Assembly: GCA_006384855.1 (NCBI GenBank) | Contig: VCJN01003150.1 | Coordinates: 1-64,000, forward strand | Source: Tetraselmis striata | Taxonomy: Eukaryota > Chlorophyta > Chlorodendrophyceae > Chlorodendrales > Chlorodendraceae | Direction of reading: 5' to 3' | DNA: 64,000 nt | Shown here: in pieces, positions 12,017-24,605 of the stretch | Layout: each line of letters starts with the position of its first letter | Numbering within the stretch: position 1 is the stretch's first letter | Notes under the pieces: generated by a model | Seen by the model: the letters and a program-made list of their open reading frames with translations, nothing else | Databases searched by the model: none | What the model was told of the DNA's origin: nothing | Made by a program: the position numbers and the translations under genes

Positions 12017-13209
12017 AGCGAATGTGTCGCGGTGGTTTGGGAGCTGGTATCAAGCGTGCAGTGCGCGCTGACCGCTGCGGTCCTCCGAGAAGCGTCGGCC
12101 GCCTGCAACGCGCGAGTGTCCTCGGTTAGACAACTCTCCGCGGCGACAGAAAGTGCGGCACATCGCGCCCCGACCTGGTGCCGCGCTTGTATCTTCTTTA
12201 GCGAAAACCGAGCCCCGAATAAGCCCCCCCCCCCCCCCCCCATCCTTCCCCCCTCTCCCCACCATCGCGGGTCGCTCTATGCGCAGTCGTGCCGAGCTCA
12301 ACCTGATGATGCCGAGGCCAAGGAAACGGGGGTCCGAGAACGGGAGGTCGCTCTCGGCGGGCCGACCGAGACGCATTCAGGACCGCTACTACCGGCGGTC
12401 CGGCGCTATCTGCAATTGCATGCCTGGCCGCGTGACGGCGGGCGTAACGCTGGTCTAGAGGCGAGTCGGAACTCTGGCGCGTTCTGGAGTTTACGATAGC
12501 TGTCGAGGCGTTGCGCCGGTTGGTCGGCCGAGTCGGAAGTTGACATCTGCGTTGTAGCACCCCGCAGCGGGCGGTGACTCGCGTTAACTTGAGGGAGGGG
12601 GGCGGGTGTAGCGCCCAAATTCCACGCTATCGTGCCGAGATTGGGTCGTGAGAGTAAAGCCTGCAGACAGTGTTCGACACGCGGGGATTGCACCTGACGA
12701 CGTGTTCCGACACTGTCGGTGCCACGGTGCCTGTGCCACGTCGTTATTCGTGACATGCATCCGCGCCAACGCGACTGCACCCATCCTCCTACTAATAGTA
12801 CTGTAGGGTGCACACCTTCACAGACGTAGGGCAGACGCAACGGGGGGACTTGCCTGAAGAGCTGACGACGGGAGCAAGTGAGTATACGGCGAGTCGGGTG
12901 GGTACACAAGCAACGTAATCGTGCAACAGGCGGGCAGCTCCGTTTTGCAGTGCGACTTTGCGTGCCACAGCGTGCTGCGTGCGATGGTGTTGAGCGTGGT
13001 GTTGAGCGATGTTGTGGCACGCGCTCCCGCGTGCGGCCTGCGCCGCGACGCCGCTGCAGCGCCATCTGGCGCGCATGCATACCAGGTACAGGTAAGGATT
13101 ATAGTCGCTACAGGGTACTACACGGTACTACAGGGTAGGGACTATGCAGCGACCATTTCCAGTAGTATTTAGAGCTGTGTTCTTGGGGTTTCCTTTTGCC
13201 CTCCCTGCA
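12017..13209. other. HIR upstream region, no gene seen
   Basis: This includes the HIR promoter side. A C tract sits at about 12223-12241. The longest minus-strand ORF (12406-13080) is Arg-rich, low in complexity and without a domain, and I do not accept it as a gene. Confidence 0.5.
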
Positions 13210-13413
13210 CTACCATAAGGGGATGCGGGTGTCGTCGACACCAGTATCGCAACTACAGCAGTCAAGTGAAGTTTCAAAGTTGAGCATGGTTTTGCCAAAA
13301 GTTTGTGCAGGCATGTTTACACGAACAAGAGCCGAAATTGGCAGGAAGGTTAAGTGATGAAAGCGTGGAGGGCAAACGGAGTCAAAGGGGGGGGGGGGGG
13401 GGGGTCGCTGCGT

Positions 13414-13584
13414 GTAACGCAGCGAAAACTGGAAGATGGCAGGCTCAGCTGTTATGGCTGCTTTTATGTCAACTCGTGCTGCACAAAAAAAGGCGCAACG
13501 ACATGTGCCTAGTTCCCGTACCACTGAGCAGCACTGTAGCCGAAAAGCGGTTTGGGAAATGGAGGAAACCCCATAAACACGTTT
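13414..13584. repeat. Direct repeat of element 1, left
   Basis: Matches 16381-16556 with scattered differences; both contain gcagcgaaaactggaagatg and agccgaaaagcggtt. It is a terminal or split repeat of the tyrosine-recombinase element. A shorter repeat also occurs twice nearby, tttcaaagttgag...ttttgcca at 13274-13299 and 13589-13614. Confidence 0.85.
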
Positions 13585-16380
13585 CGAATATTTCAAAGTT
13601 GAGTCTGGCTTTGCCAGTGTTGAGTGAACGGAGAGAGGGGTGGATTGACGGAGAAGGGGTAGCGCCATGTCATGAAGTGGGCACCGGGAAGGCCACCGCT
13701 GCGGAGTTTTGTTGACTTGGAAGTGGCGGAGGGGCGCGATGTGACCGAAGAAGATGAACCACGCGTCAGGCGAAGGAAGGACGTTGGGATCGATGTAGTC
13801 CAAAACGACGTCGGAGTTGGTGGCCCAGCCGCCTTGATAGCGAATGTGGTACAGTGGAGTTCCGATGGCGTTAGCGGCAGACGCTGCTCCCTTGCGAAGG
13901 TTGTGTGAGCTCAAGGAAGTGCCGGCGGGAGGGGCATCGCCGACAAGACGAACCACCGTAGAGAGCCAGTCGGACATTGTGGCGGCGGTCCAAGAATTGG
14001 ACTGCTCGCTCGGGGTGATCGCCCATAAGTTAGTTTCGGCCAAGGCAACAGGAGCCATGGGAGCAGACTGTACGTGGTCGATGAAGTGGAACAGGAGACG
14101 ACGCGCGATGCGGGCCGGGGTGCTTTGACACTGGAAGGATAAGTACGTGCAGGTCGTAGGGGCCGACCAGCGCGGCCTTTCTCGCGATACACCTGCAGGG
14201 TATCGCCGACATGCATATCCCGCACTCGGCACGACACGCCAGTAAGTCCCCTGGCAAAGAACATAAAGTTGACAACCGAGGCCACGAGGGCTCGAAAGTA
14301 AGTTGTACTGGTAGTCTGGGATGGGAGCGGACACAATCAATTCAATCTGCATGCTCGACCAAGCTGTAAGCGACACCGGCAGGCAGAAGGACTCGCAAAG
14401 GGGCAGCCTCTAGCCGGCGTTGCCGTAGCATCAGGCCACGAGTAGCTGCAGTATGGAACAAGCTATCCTTGGCGATCGGGTGGAGGTCGTGTAGCTCGAA
14501 GAACATGTTGATTGCGGACAAGTAGGGCTGCAACGGCTTAGCCCCAATGTGCCCACGCTCATCAACCCAAGCAACGTACCGGATGACAGTAGCAGTAGTC
14601 ACCTCCAGCGGGCTGATGTTCTCGGAGTCGTGGCAGAACTCCGCGAACTGAGACAATTTGCCGGCGTAACTCTTGAGTATCTGAGCGGCGAGGGAGCTTG
14701 GAGAGTAGACGATCGAGGGTCCGCTGCCCCAACTCGTATGAGCCGAACGCGTCCTGCAGCCGAGACCGGAGTGAAGCAGCCCAAGGGGCAACAGCTTCGG
14801 GCTTGTCAATTACGTAAGTGCGACGCTTGGCCGATAGAGTAAGAGAAGGTTGGATCATGTTAGCAAAGTACTCGGTGGTAGCAGTTAGGTTTTCGGCGGT
14901 TGGCCGGTAATTGCTGGACGGGTTTGCAGCATCACCAGTACGGATTTGCGAGGCTAGGTTCAGGTAGGAGGGCCGCCCCGCGCGCCCTTCGCGCTCGTAG
15001 CGCCTGTCACGCGCGTAACGTACACGCGCGAAGCTTGGTCGTTGCGAACCGGTTGTAACACGCAATGTGACAATTGACTGACGCAACGATGATATGGTAT
15101 GGGAGGCGGTTTGTTGAGCCGCCCTGCGCAGGTGTGCGGATGGTTGAGCCGCACTCGGCTGTAGCTGCAAGAAGCGCCGCACCGAGGAAGGTCTAAATGA
15201 AGTCTGTAAGGTGGGGGGGGGGGGGGGGGGGGGGGGTCCCAACACATGGCGCTCATCCCGTCGTTGAGCTGCTAAGGTTCGCTTCGCGGCGGTCACCGAA
15301 AGGTGGCCTCGCAAAGCGCCAGCAGCTCCGACGAAAGGCGCCTCACACCGTCACTCATGCTCACCTTCGCGGCCACGCCCGCGCCCGCCACCACGCCCAT
15401 GTCCACGCCCGCGTCATGCGGCCGCCGCCGCCACTACTCGAGCAGTAGCGGTTGCTTTTGCGCTGATGGCAACTGTCGCCTCGAAGACGCGACGCTCGTT
15501 GTCCTTCATGCTGAGGTCCCCAATAATCGCAGAACCTAGATGCTCGGAAGCAGGCTGAAAGTGCTGGCCTCGCAGCACGTCCAGAACGCCTTGATCACCA
15601 TGCACACGCTAGACCTCGTTAAGCCTCCGTAGGAAGGCTTAAACGTCAAACGAAACGCCAAACGAAAGGCCAAACGAAACGCCTTGTCGATGGCTTCGGC
15701 GTGATTCCGAGCACGCGCGAGGTAGGGGATGAAGTCTTGATTTGCAACAGGGACGAAGGGCAGCAGCTCGTCGAGAGCTACGAAAAGTGCGGCAAATGGG
15801 CGTCGAAACACGACATCCAAAGATACTCCTCCTGGGCCGGCAGACGCCGGTCATCCTGCTTGAGGTATGGTACTCGTTCGTTAGGTCGGTGCTCATGGGG
15901 AAGAGTCCAGGCGCTCGGCTGACCGGTCGAACGGCCTCGCTCGTAACAAGACTATGCTCGTTGCACTAGCTCTGGCACCGCGATGTAGTTGTCCTCGCCA
16001 CTCACGAATTTTGCTCCGAAACGGCCGCTCCGGGCTGGCTCTAGCAAGTCGGGGCGCACTGCGGCTCCCCCGCTGCCTGTCGGCTGTCCCGCAATGCGGT
16101 GCCCGGAGACGAAACCATGTGCATCACCTCCACCAGCAACACGGTCACGAGCCGTCAATTGAGCCAACGCTGTTGCAAGCTCGCGCAACAGTGTAGACTA
16201 GGCCTTCACGTTTGCTTGTAGCGATTCGAGCGTCGGCTCAACGACGGGTTCTTCTCCATGGTAACGCACGGACGTACGGATGAGAATATCACACACGGGT
16301 GGTGAGCCGGGTGCAGTCTTGAACAACCTGGGGTGACCTTGCTCGCAACAAGTTACGAGACAGTTTAAACATCGTTGCTT

Positions 16381-16556
16381 GCAACGCAGCGAAAACTGGA
16401 AGATGACATGCTTTGCTGTTATGGTTGCTTTCATGTCAACTCGTGCTACACCCAAAAAGGGCACAACGACATTAGGTGCCCAGTTCCCGTACCACTGAGC
16501 AGCACCGTAGCCGAAAAGCGGTTAGGGAAAGGGAGGAAACCCCATACACAAGTTTA
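16381..16556. repeat. Direct repeat of element 1, right
   Basis: Counterpart of 13414-13584, about 2.97 kb away in the same orientation. Confidence 0.85.
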
Positions 16557-16817
16557 GAACAGTAGTGGTGCTACACCACTCGTGCTTTTAGCACCGGTGC
16601 TCTAGCACTAGTTGTACTTTGCGTGCCGCCCCACGGCGAGAACAACGGTCACCCCGGTACCCATCAAATCTTATAAAACCATCATCGCCCGCTAGACTGA
16701 ACCACTCTCTTAGTTTTGTGCTGGCCTCCTGCCCGCACAAACTAACTCGCGATTCCGGGCCGTGCAGAGTCTTCATGCCCTCGCCCTTCCGCCCTCCGCT
16801 GCTCGCGCTGGTGCTAC

Positions 16818-17796
16818 ATGACCAGCTCAAGCCGAGGCTCTTCTTTTCATTCTTCTCCACGCGGCTCCCTTCCCGACGCCCCCTTTGCGATTTCTGGCAC
16901 CGGCTCATCTACCGCCCCCAAGATGATCGACGCCATTAAGGCAGCGGCTGGCCATATAAGGCAACGGCTGTCGGGGGCGTCGGGACGACAGCTACTGAGG
17001 CATACTCCATCAAGGCTGCGCGTCCTAAGTCGTAAGGCGGAAGATATAGTATTGAAGCAACTCATCCAAAAGCAGCTCTCCATGTTCTTCACCACTCAAG
17101 AGGCTCCTATGCTGCCGGCAGCCGCCGGTGAAGAGGACGCCATTCCTGGCGGGAACGAGTCCCGCACCGGTGGTCAAGACCAAAACGTCCGTGCGCTCTT
17201 CGCCCCTTCGAGCGAACCACACTACCTTAACTGGAAAACCGCCCTCGCTACTACGGCTCTGCCCGATTTCGAAAACTGGATGCCTCCCCACAGTCTGCGA
17301 CGCCCTAGGCTCTTCCCCATCGCCCTCGACCGTGTTCTCGAGTATATGCTTCGTGACCCTCGCCTCAAGCCGGCAGCAGATGAATACTACCACGCCGCGT
17401 GCTACGGGGCTTTCATCGCCGGCTCGACTGTCGAGCTGCGGAAGCAGTTGGCGGCGGCATGCGTCACCGAGGGAATTACTCCAGCCTTCGCGCAGCGGCT
17501 CGAGGCCATCGTTCAAAGCATGGAGGCTATCGATGACGGCCATCGGTTTCGTCTGGCTTACCTCCGCAAGCATTGGGAGCTTTTTTTCCGACACACAGCT
17601 GCACCGCGGCGACATTTTTGCACTCGACGTCGTACGGGAGCGCTACCTCCGCCCCGGTACCGAGAACCTGGGGTCGCCCGAGTTTTCCGAGACACTGGAG
17701 CTCTACAAGGACCGCGTCTACGACGCCAACATGGCGAGCGCCGCGAAATTAAACCACCGCCCGCCAACGCTTCGGCGGCCCCCTCATCCGGCGCAA
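16818..17796 (+). pseudogene. Gag-like protein of retroelement 2, frameshifted
   Basis: A long plus-strand reading starting at 16818 includes the Gag-like helical part KPAADEYYHAACYGAF. At 17581-17587 a run of seven t lies exactly where the coding frame must change. The first frame reads ...LRKHWELFF and the +1 frame continues SDTQLHRGDIFALDV to a stop near 17799. The two halves together look like one structural protein of a DIRS/Ngaro-type element. The break may be mutation, homopolymer miscalling or translational slippage; the sequence alone cannot tell. No zinc knuckle is convincing downstream. Confidence 0.6.
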
Positions 17797-18489
17797 TGAC
17801 CGCGACCGGGACGGCGGCGGCGGCAGCCGCGAGAACTTCAAGATGACTACGCGCCCGGGGCGCGCGAGGCGGTGGCACCGTGAGACACTTTTGCAAAGGA
17901 CGCCACCAAGGACTATGGTATACGGGCAAGGCGAAGGTTGAGGCCCCTTCTGTCGACAAGGCCGAATGATGGGGTGCTCCGCCGTGCCGGCCCCAGGCGG
18001 GCGGTTTGAGGACACGCCTCCGGGCGCGCCTTCCAAGTAACGCTGCACTGGAGTCGTCGGCATGAGCGGGACTCCCTCACCGCTGACCCTCCTACACGAG
18101 CCGTCATCCTCCCTTTACCCTTGCCGCGGTCAACCCCTCCGGCGTTACTCTGTCCTTCAACATCCACATCACGACTCTGCACATACCCCCCTTTTTCTGG
18201 CGCGGCCTCCCTGACCGGCCGCGCTAACCCTCTTCTCGCGCCGTCAGCGCAGCGCCTCTCACATGCAGCTAGACGAGCCCGGGAATCACGCGACGCTCGC
18301 AACGAGGTCAGCGGCTATAGTACCCTGCCGTAGTCATATGGCATCTGCTTCGTGCCGCCCCTCGTCATGTCGACACCACCTGACGAGCGTCACCCTCTAG
18401 CTCGGCAGCAGCGTACGACGCGTTCCGGTGTGTCCGCCGCACCACGAAAACACCTCCCAACTTCATCGCCGACGCCGAGGCAAAGGGTC

Positions 18490-19295
18490 CCTTGAGCGAG
18501 CTCACGCGACATCATCGAGGCCCTCTACGACACATACGAATGAGGCGCGAAGGTGCTCGATATGCTGACTACCTCGCTCACGACCAACACCTATATACTC
18601 CAACTATCTACGAAGGCAAGATTCGTCTCTTCGCCGAGTTTTGCATCGACGAGGAAGGCATCTCCCCTCTTGACTGCACCGAGTCTACCTGCGTCCGCTA
18701 CCTCGCATGGATTGCGAAGCGCAGCACCATCTCTATCGGTGCTGGCTCTATCTCTGCAACCCTACCTCTCAGCTATCAACACCTTCCTTCGTTACACCGG
18801 TCGGGATGGCGCCCCGGCCACCGGCTCGGCCATCGGCGACATGAAGCGGGCACTTCAAATCCATCAGTTCACGACTAGCGAGGAGCTGCGGTGCGCCCCC
18901 CTTCCCTGGGACGCCATCATCGACATCCTTAACGACCTTGCTACCCTTCCCATGACCCCCTACCCACCCCGGCTACGGCACAATCCTCCGCGAGGGCGCC
19001 GCGGTGTGCTCAACATTTTGGTTTGACTGATTTACTCCCGTAGCGAGTCCAGCGTCTCATGTCGACTTCGCGACATGGCCGTGTACACTCACAACATCAC
19101 CCTCTTCGTCAACCGCGAGAAGGGGAGACATCGCAAGCGTCGAGACGGGTTCAAGCCCCTACTCCAAATCCATGCCACCGCCGTGCCCGCGTGGACAACC
19201 CTTCTCCGCCGCTTCATCGCTTACCGTGACGCGGCGTTCCGGGCAGCCCCTTCGCCAAGCAACCGGACCGTATCTGGGCCTTCAAGTGTATGAGG
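18490..19295 (+). pseudogene. Tyrosine recombinase of retroelement 2, 3'-truncated
   Basis: Homologous to the recombinase at 13.7-14.8 kb. The N-terminal core-binding part is present in two frames (TIYEGKIRLFAEFCIDEEG, then LQPYLSAINTFLRYTG), followed by a middle segment (THNITLFVNREKG, PAWTTLLRRFIAYRD). The His-x-x-Arg and Tyr blocks are missing because the element ends near 19300 against another repeat. At least one frameshift (near 18760) is visible. Non-functional relic. Confidence 0.75.
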
Positions 19296-19399
19296 CACTG
19301 TATGTTAAACCAAGTCATCCACCTCTCGGCATACAGAAATGCCGAGATCGTGAATAGTTGAACGCAACGATTACGGTACGGCGTTTGCGATACCATCGT

Positions 19400-19970
19400 G
19401 ATACACATGCGAGTGAGCGATGCCATATATATGCCGGGAGGTTCATGAGCGCGTCGTCACATGGGTCGACAGTAGTGATAGGGTTGTGATCAATCGAGGG
19501 CAAAATGATCTGGCCCCCAACCACTGGGGCCATTGATGGGCTCGGCAAAAAGATTTAAAGAAGTACCCGGCAGCAACCTCCCGTAGCTCCTGCGCGGAGG
19601 CATGACCGTAGTCCTTGCGGTGGGGGTGGCCACTGTCCACATGGCAGTCTCCGCCTCCCGTTCCACCAAACGGGCGTCCGCATCGCCCGAGGTGGCTAGC
19701 GGTAATCGCTGGAGCGCACCCCCGTGGCATAGTTGGCCGACCCACGAGCATCGTCGAGGAAGTGATGGTACTGGCGGGCGGAAGAAGTTGCGTTGAAGCT
19801 GCCTCGGCCAAGTACGGACTCAAGCTGTGGTTTAAAGAAACCAGGGGTGGGTGTGTTGGTTTCGGAGTTCGAAGTGAGGCACCTCGGGAGGATGTCGTTA
19901 ATGGGGGGGGGGGGGGGGGGCGGGGGGGCTACTGGTACCGTATAATGTACTACGCGCACGAGTAGCATCG
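19400..19970 (-). pseudogene. Decayed ORF of unknown repeated family, copy 2
   Basis: Minus-strand counterpart of 2605-3440: INDILPR, GSFNATSSARQYHHFLDDAR and AQELREVAAGYF in successive, frame-broken segments. A G tract at 19903-19920 on the plus strand sits at its 5' side. The copies are clearly diverged from each other. Confidence 0.6.
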
Positions 19971-20835
19971 ATCATCAATCATTGCTATACTGTATGTAGA
20001 AAGAAACTACGATGATAGTGCGCGCGCGGCGCGCAGCAGCATCTCGTAATATATACCACGACAATAATAATCGTTGACTCGTCGCTTTACTACGTAGTAC
20101 GGGCGGATAATATCCCTTACAAAATACTCTGTGGGATCACGACTGTATACTAGTCCAGGGATGACCACGTACAAGTGACCCGAGGTGCCTTTATTGTTAT
20201 CCCTGTGACGGAACCCATCACCTGAGATGCCATCAACGCACCTCTCGCTGGCACTGCTAAGGATTTGTTGGCATAAAAGCGGGATGTCTCATCAAGACGT
20301 GATCAGACGAATGTCCCTAATCGTTTGCCCAGCAGCAATCGTTTACCATAGCAGTGGGCACCGCGCACCATGCTGCACAAGTTCAATTCAGGTGCCGGGT
20401 GCGGAGCTCAGTTTCAGCAAGTTGATCAATGCTAGCAGTAGAACCTGTAGTCCTTAGGCTCAGAATCTTTTATTTGCGCAGATTTCGGCATTCTAACGCG
20501 AAATGCCTGCCAGCACCTGTACCGAAAGGCAATCCAGAAGGCACAATTATAATCATTACACGTGACCCATAATAGAAGCTTCCCGATGCTCCATATGAAT
20601 GCAAGTGTATTGAATATGTGGGCAACGGACTGGTCCATGCTACGGGGGGAAAAGGCTACAGCTGTACATGTATGGGCTCAGCGGCAACCACCAAGAGGGA
20701 GCGGCAGTGGCCGGAACCTGTCACAGCTCCCGCATTTGTCTGAGGATAAATTGCCATGGCCATTCACCATGAAGGCCGCGTTGGAGGCGATGGACTACGT
20801 GCTAGCTACCAGAGCTCCTTGTCCGGGGCAGCTTA
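19971..20835. other. Spacer downstream of the transporter gene
   Basis: It should hold the 3' UTR of the minus-strand transporter. No ORF with a recognisable domain and no repeat were identified. Confidence 0.5.
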
Positions 20836-23722
20836 TCACTTCTTATTACTCCGGAGGACCTCCAGCTGCGGATCAATTCCAGCAGCGGGAACAGCATCCG
20901 CGTCAGCACACATGCGACCACAATGCCATTTTGACTGCATAAGCAAGCGCATAGGGCTCTGTATGTTACAATTTGCGGATGTTGGACTTGAGTAAGTGGG
21001 GGCTGAGAGGGGGGGTAGAGGGGGAGGAGAGAGGGGGGGGGGGGGGGGGGGGTTACCTCACGCGTGACAAGTTTTCCGATGAGGAGGCCTGCGATAAGGC
21101 AGCATGCATACAGCATGTAGAAGACGTTGTTGAAGCCTCCCTCGCCAGACGCGATGTACCCGACGAGGAACGGCCCAACAGCGGCACCGAGAGAGCCCAT
21201 GCCATCGATGATCGCAGTGACGGTGGCCAGTGCCTTCTCGCTGCCTGTTGGCCGGAGGAGAGGCAAGTCAGTGGGCAGTCCCAGACTCCCAGGGCGAGCC
21301 CGAAATAAGCGCAGACCAGCGCGGGGGCAGCTACCTGCCAGAGACTCGTGGGTGCCGAGATCTGCCGAGACGGCTGTGGTGATGAGCGCGTACGGCCCGT
21401 TGACACAGAAGCCGCTCAGTGTCATGAGAATAACGTTTGCTGTCATGGAGAGGTGGCCTGCGTGGCGTGGTGACAAAGTAAGGCAAACACATGGCAGCAT
21501 TATGACACAGCGACCTCGTCATCAGGTATGGCTCAGTGTGGCAGGCCCCGCACGCTCACCAAAGGTGCGGAACATGTACAGCACCGGAATGGTGACGTAC
21601 ACAAACACAGATGCCACCAACGCAGACGCGCCGATGCGGTCCGACATGTAGCCCGCAACGATTCCCCCGAACACGCCGCCCACGTCAAAAAGGATTGAGA
21701 GGGTCCCGGCTTCGCTGGCTGACAGAGACTGCCCGGCAATTTCTGCAAGGTTGTCCACAAGCGGCCGCACGCGTCAGCTGTGATCCAGGATGTATCGCCG
21801 GGCAGAGTAAGATCACACTCCTGAAGACTTGACAACATCCAGGTGACAAACGGAGGGCTGGCTGGGTGAGAGGCGGTGCAGATATGGCAGAGGGGGGAGA
21901 GAGGGGAGGGACCTGTTGACTTGATGTAAAACGGGAGCCAGTACAGGAAGGTGTAGGCCACCAGCTTGGAGAAAAACAGACAGAGCGCAAACGGCGTCAC
22001 GCCTGGGATCGCCCATGCTGTTAGAAATGAAATGCCGCGCGGGGCGTTGCTGGAGTCGTCCTTCGGCCTGGGCGTCTCCTCGTCCTGGAGGTGCGGAGCC
22101 GTGGCGAGGCAGCAGCCGTCGTCAGACAAGTTGATCGGAAAGGCGGTGTCGCTAGCGAGTAGATGGTAGGGGAAGTGAGAATAGGGGCAGTGGACATGCC
22201 AGGATGAACAGAGGTAAAACGGAAGCAAACCAGCCCCTCCCCCTGCATGCATGCACTGGACATGTTGGCGCCCGCCTACCTTGGATGCGACCTTCTGGTA
22301 CGATGGCGCGAGACCCACATTCTCCGGCTGCGGCACCAGAAAATACCACACGAGAGTGGCGGCGACAAACATGAAGATGCCGGGGGCAATGAACGCCCAG
22401 CCCCAGCTGCAGAATGGCGGTAGCAGCATGGAGGCCATCACGGATCCGGCAATGTTGCCGACGGAGGTGTGCGCGTTCCAAATGCCCATCACCAGGCCGC
22501 GCTTGCCTTTGCCAAACCAGTTGGCCATGATGGACACCACTGACGGCCATCCGGAGGACTGGCACAGCCCGCCAAGGATCTGCATGCCACGTAGCCCAGC
22601 TCAATGCGCGCTGGGCAGGAGAAAAGGGAGGGGCGGCAAGGGGGGGGGGGGGGGGCAACGGGGATGCCGGGCTCCGCAACGTTTGGATGAAGGCTCGTAC
22701 CATGACGATGTAGAAGAAGTTGATGTTGTGGATATCCCAGAAACTAGCCTGGGGATGGGGGCATCAATGGCTGGTCAGGGGAAACCAGTTGCTGCAGCTG
22801 CCTGTGCACAGCGCCGGGGTTAACGGCAGAAAGCAAGCAGCGCGGCCATGTCTCACCATGCCGAATAGGGAAACGAGGAAGGCGCTGGCAAACATGCCTG
22901 CAACGCAAATGGGTTCGCACAGGGCGATGCCCGCAAAGGCATGTCAGTGGCCTAGCGTCCGGGCGAGGGCGCGACCGCTCAGCAGGCATTCTTTCAAAGA
23001 CCAGGCCGCCGCACCCATGCTGAGGAATACCCTCAGGTCCATGCGGTCGCCCATGTGGCCGGCGAAAAACATGCCGATCGCGTAGGAGAGAAGGAAACAC
23101 AGGTCCACGTTCCCCAGGCGCGCCTGGCGGCCGCACGCCGGCACATTCAGCCAGGATGCCACGTTGGACATGCGCAGAAGAGTGTAGGCTCAGTGTCAGG
23201 TGCCAGATCAAGGATGCATCTGAGGTATCGCCCACCTTGCCACCCGGCTGATTGAACGGCGCCCAGCCGCTCTCCTCATCTGTCAGGATTGCAATGTTGG
23301 CTCCATCCACCACCATCTTTGACGACTCGCCGAGCAAGACACTGCGTAGGGGGCAGCCGCCAGCGGCGGACAGGAATTTATTTGGATGCGACGCCTGCCA
23401 GGATTCGGGCACCTGTGGCTGCCCTCCCTCGCGCATGCATGTAGCGGCTGTGCTTTCCAGCTCCAACATCACGGGACAAGGGCACTGCTGCACACCCCCC
23501 GGCCACCGCACCTTTTAACGATGCTCGGCGGTTTACGGCAGGCATGGAACGCGGCGTAGGAGATGAAAGTCAGGGCCAGAACCTGGGGGCAGAGGGGGGG
23601 GGGGTGAGTATCCTCCGCAAGTTGGACTCGGGCCAATACTCGCGACTGCTGGGCAAGTAAGGGGGAAGATTTGAACGGTTGCTTACCGACACGCGGTACG
23701 AGTGAAGTGATGGCTTCGCCAT
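20836..23722 (-). CDS. MFS organophosphate:phosphate antiporter (SLC37 / plant G3P-transporter type)
   Basis: Twelve exons with all phases closing: 23687-23722, 23512-23582, 23236-23341, 23015-23123, 22857-22897, 22701-22748, 22280-22579, 21913-22084, 21560-21742, 21335-21457, 21057-21244, 20836-20865. They encode 468 aa from [12 protein letters not shown] to EVLRSNKK. Diagnostic blocks include [12 protein letters not shown] in TM1, [13 protein letters not shown] (MFS loop 2-3), [20 protein letters not shown] and [12 protein letters not shown], all typical of glycerol-3-phosphate/glucose-6-phosphate transporters. The transport of glycerol-3-phosphate or another sugar phosphate in exchange for phosphate is inferred from the family. 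The membrane is unknown; the C-terminal KK could be an ER-type signal. Introns carry C tracts on the sense strand. It is transcribed divergently from TOM22. Confidence 0.94.
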
Positions 23723-24605
23723 TGTTGCGCCACACAAGCAGAGGTTCAGCAGTCCTTGACCTCGCTGATGCGGCGCTGACTACTCCGCGCCAGATAGTGA
23801 ATTGTGGTTTGGGTGTAGGGGGCGAGCCAGGGCGGGAAGGGGGGGGGGGGGGGGGATTCAGTCTCAGAGTCGCCGTAGGATTCCCAGGTAGTGCTCGGCC
23901 CTGCCTCATGCAAGGAATGCCAACACCGAAGACGGTGGCGAGGTGCTACCACGGGAACCTAGCGGGAGTGCTGAGGGGGAGGGTGGAGGCCGGCGCCGGC
24001 GCCGGCGGGGGACTCGGCGGGCACAGTCAAAGTTCGGACCTGTCGGCGAACACGTAAACAGCTCGCTTTGAAATAACACTTCGTCAAGAATGGCCAGGCG
24101 CACGGACACACCTGAGGAAGCTTCTGCACACTCAAGTCGCGAGATCTTTCGACGGCAATCTTCTTCAAGAAATTTGCGTTGGGCTCCTGTATCGGCTTTG
24201 CTGACGGCCTGCTGTATCATGAGGTTCCTGTCGTGCGGGGCGCGATCTCGCCGGCTCGGGCTGTGTGAAGAGGCGCCGGGTGGCAGACCGCCGCACGCAG
24301 TCTGCGGCCCGTGATGGGGTCGGTTACGCTACGCGCGCGGGAAGGGTCGGATCACGGTAAAGTACTGCAGTCCTGGCGATTCGAGGCGGGCTGCCCGCGG
24401 TTGCATAATTTCGCCAGCGAAATCGCGCGCGCCGCCGCCACGTTGCTTCCGCTCCGCCAGCAGACATACAACGCTACCTCCCAGAATAATAAGAGTGTGT
24501 TGTAGGCGGCGCCACCCCCGAATCCATCACCGTCATCACTTCGCTTCGTTCTGTGCTGGGTACCTCTCGTCGCGTCGTCGTGAAAACCTTCCCTCTGACC
24601 CTGTG
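23723..24605. promoter_or_regulatory. Divergent promoter region, transporter / TOM22
   Basis: 883 bp separate the transporter ATG (-) from the TOM22 ATG (+), so both promoters and 5' UTRs must lie here. A G tract (about 23840-23854) and a perfect alternating block near 23992-24008 (ggcgccggcgccggcgg) are visible. No TATA element is obvious. Confidence 0.55.

Larger units (their letters stand above)
13210..16560 (-). mobile_element. Tyrosine-recombinase retroelement remnant (DIRS/Ngaro-like), element 1
   Basis: On the minus strand the order is a possible Gag-like scrap (about 16190-15540), then the recombinase (14809-13730). The recombinase N-terminal core-binding part includes SYAGKLSQFAEFCHDSE and LQPYLSAINMFF. 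The catalytic part includes FARGLTGVSCRVRDMHVGD (Arg I), HNLRKG (His-x-x-Arg), GGWAT and the nucleophile LDYID. At least two frameshifts (near 14340 and 14190) break it. No reverse transcriptase was seen. Paired direct repeats at 13414-13584 and 16381-16556 bracket it, as expected for elements with split direct repeats. A poly-G tract at 15212-15236 lies inside it. Confidence 0.8.

Noticed and set aside
12406-13080. Minus-strand ORF (224 codons) upstream of HIR
   Set aside because: Arg/His/Pro-rich with no recognisable domain or neighbouring exon; likely chance in GC-rich DNA.
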